In this document: positions 5,264 to 6,400 of the stretch, one piece after another
Position numbering within the stretch: the first letter of the stretch is position 1
Layout: every line of letters starts with the position of its first letter
Assembly (NCBI GenBank): GCA_016735355.1
Contig: JAERRQ010000026.1
Location: 1 to 6,400 of the forward strand
Reading direction: 5' to 3'
Length of the DNA: 6,400 nucleotides
DNA from: Desulfobacterales bacterium
Lineage (GTDB): Bacteria > Desulfobacterota > Desulfobacteria > Desulfobacterales > BuS5
Translations under genes and position numbers: made by a program
The notes under the pieces: generated by a model
The model's database searches: none
What the model was told of the DNA's origin: nothing
What the model saw: the letters and a program-made list of their open reading frames with translations, nothing else

Positions 5264-6400
5264 ATGGAGAAAGAGAGTAAAGTTCTATCTAATATAATAA
5301 AACTTGTACAGGAACTTACCTATTCTTCTGATGTGGCAGAAAAATTGCTCAAAATCGTATATAGCTGGCAGGATGAAACCAGTCAGGGAAAACCCTTTAT
5401 TATTTTCTGGGATGATATTCTCCGACAAACGAAAGAGAAGCATGGTAAGGGAAAAATTTCACTTGGCAAGTTAACCGAGATTGAACAAATCATTATTAGA
5501 AATATGAGTGTAATGATAAAAAGGGAGTTCGAGTTTGACGAAGAGGAAAAATGTTTTGATTTAGCTGAGGTTGTTAAAGATAAGAAGGCCCAGTGTCTCA
5601 GCTATACGGTTCTGGTTTATCTCTTGGGCGTATCCCTGGGCTTTTCTGTTTTTCCTCTTGGCGTAACCGAAATAGTTATCGCTGATGAATTGCCGGTGGG
5701 AAGATTTCATTGTGCCTCTCTCTTTAAACTTGTTGATGGGCGTATGATGATGGTGGATCTGGCTGTGGGGCCTATTATCAGTCAGCCATTTAATTTGGAA
5801 GAAACTTTTATGCAAAAAGGAGAGTATTGGGAATTAATTGATGACCAGAATCCTTTGTTGATTAATAGAAGATTTACAATTACGGATCAAAAGGGTCTTA
5901 TTTCCTTTATTTGTTTAAATAATGGGATGTTAGCTGATAATGAACAATCTATTCAATATTATAATCAGGCACTGAAATTAAAGCCAAGATATCCTGAAGC
6001 ATTCAGTAATAAAGGGCTCGCCTATGAAAAATTGGGGCAGTTTGATGATGCTGTTGCATGCTATGACAAAGCCATTGAAATTAATCCCAAAGATGCAAGA
6101 ACCTATTATAATCGTGGAAGCGTAAGAGCTCAACGAAAACAGTGGAATAAGGCTATAGATGATTATAATAAGGCAAGTTACTATCATAAGAAATTTCCTG
6201 AAGCTTATTTGAATATAGGCGCTATTTACGCTAACCTGGGGAACTATGAGGAAGCTATTTTTGAATATAACAAAGCCATTGAACTAAATCCGGATTACGC
6301 AAAAGCTTATTTTCACAGGGGAATGACCTTTATTTCTTTAAGATTATATGGGGAGGCAATAGCGGATTTGACACGAACAATAGAAATATCTCCGGATTTT
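5264..6400 (+). CDS. Transglutaminase/SirB1-like domain protein with TPR repeats, 3' partial
   Basis: The frame is open for 379 codons and runs off the right edge. GGGAG at 5252-5256, seven bases before ATG, supports the start. No signal peptide or membrane segment is seen, so the protein is probably cytoplasmic. Residues about 70-170 look like a transglutaminase-like fold: KDKKAQCLSYTVLVYLLG with Cys111 starting a helix, RFHCASLF with His149, and MMMVDLAVG with Asp165, in the right order and spacing for a Cys-His-Asp set. Homologous SirB1-type proteins join such a domain to TPRs, often with unknown activity. From residue about 211 come five consecutive 34-residue TPR units (211-243, 244-277, 278-311, 312-345, 346-379); the clearest are PEAFSNKGLAYEKLGQFDDA and PEAYLNIGAIYANLGNYEEA. 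TPRs bind partner proteins; the partner is unknown. A link to pili is only neighbourhood inference. Enzymatic activity is not established. Confidence 0.85.
   Translation, partial: MEKESKVLSNIIKLVQELTYSSDVAEKLLKIVYSWQDETSQGKPFIIFWDDILRQTKEKHGKGKISLGKLTEIEQIIIRNMSVMIKREFEFDEEEKCFDLAEVVKDKKAQCLSYTVLVYLLGVSLGFSVFPLGVTEIVIADELPVGRFHCASLFKLVDGRMMMVDLAVGPIISQPFNLEETFMQKGEYWELIDDQNPLLINRRFTITDQKGLISFICLNNGMLADNEQSIQYYNQALKLKPRYPEAFSNKGLAYEKLGQFDDAVACYDKAIEINPKDARTYYNRGSVRAQRKQWNKAIDDYNKASYYHKKFPEAYLNIGAIYANLGNYEEAIFEYNKAIELNPDYAKAYFHRGMTFISLRLYGEAIADLTRTIEISPDF

Noticed and set aside
5561..6187. Two minus-strand frames (84 and 69 aa) inside the TPR gene
   Set aside because: Both are shadows of the plus-strand TPR coding frame, whose 34-residue periodicity is unmistakable.

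Overview
This AT-rich window looks like a gammaproteobacterial or, more likely, deltaproteobacterial (Desulfobacterales-like) chromosome segment. The evidence is a type IV pilus gene pair (pilC, and a PilS-type sensor kinase), a textbook sigma-54 promoter, a REP-associated (Y1/HUH) transposase relic and several palindromic dispersed-type repeats. The lineage is inferred from gene content and style, not from a marker gene.

Layout, left to right. Bases 1-248 hold the C-terminal end of an XRE/Cro-type repressor that enters from the left and is cut by an in-frame TAA. Bases 282-748 are a compact type II toxin-antitoxin pair, with a 62-aa antitoxin candidate and a 93-aa RelE/ParE toxin overlapping by ATGA. 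Bases 918-1948 (minus strand) are a decayed REP-associated transposase with a DnaA-domain-IV-like C-terminus; a 16-base tandem duplication and an internal TGA kill it. Bases 2059-2127 carry two related palindromes of REP type.

A sigma-54 -24/-12 promoter (2165-2180) then precedes pilC (2262-3470), the inner-membrane platform protein of the type IV pilus. After a 10-bp-arm palindrome comes a PilS-like histidine kinase (3504-4877). PilS normally phosphorylates PilR, a sigma-54 activator, so a sigma-54 promoter in front of pilC-pilS suggests a self-regulating pilus operon. No pilR follows inside this window. After a 386-base gap with several small hairpins, a gene that runs off the right edge (5264 to beyond 6400) encodes a soluble protein with a transglutaminase/SirB1-like Cys-His-Asp region and at least five TPR units.

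The left third therefore looks like accessory, partly decaying DNA (repressor remnant, toxin-antitoxin pair, dead transposase, REP-like palindromes) abutting a pilus assembly/regulation operon. I see no clear wholly new system. The items most worth a second look are the sigma-54/pilC/pilS arrangement, the palindrome that occupies the expected pilS ribosome-binding site, and the partial transglutaminase-like TPR gene.
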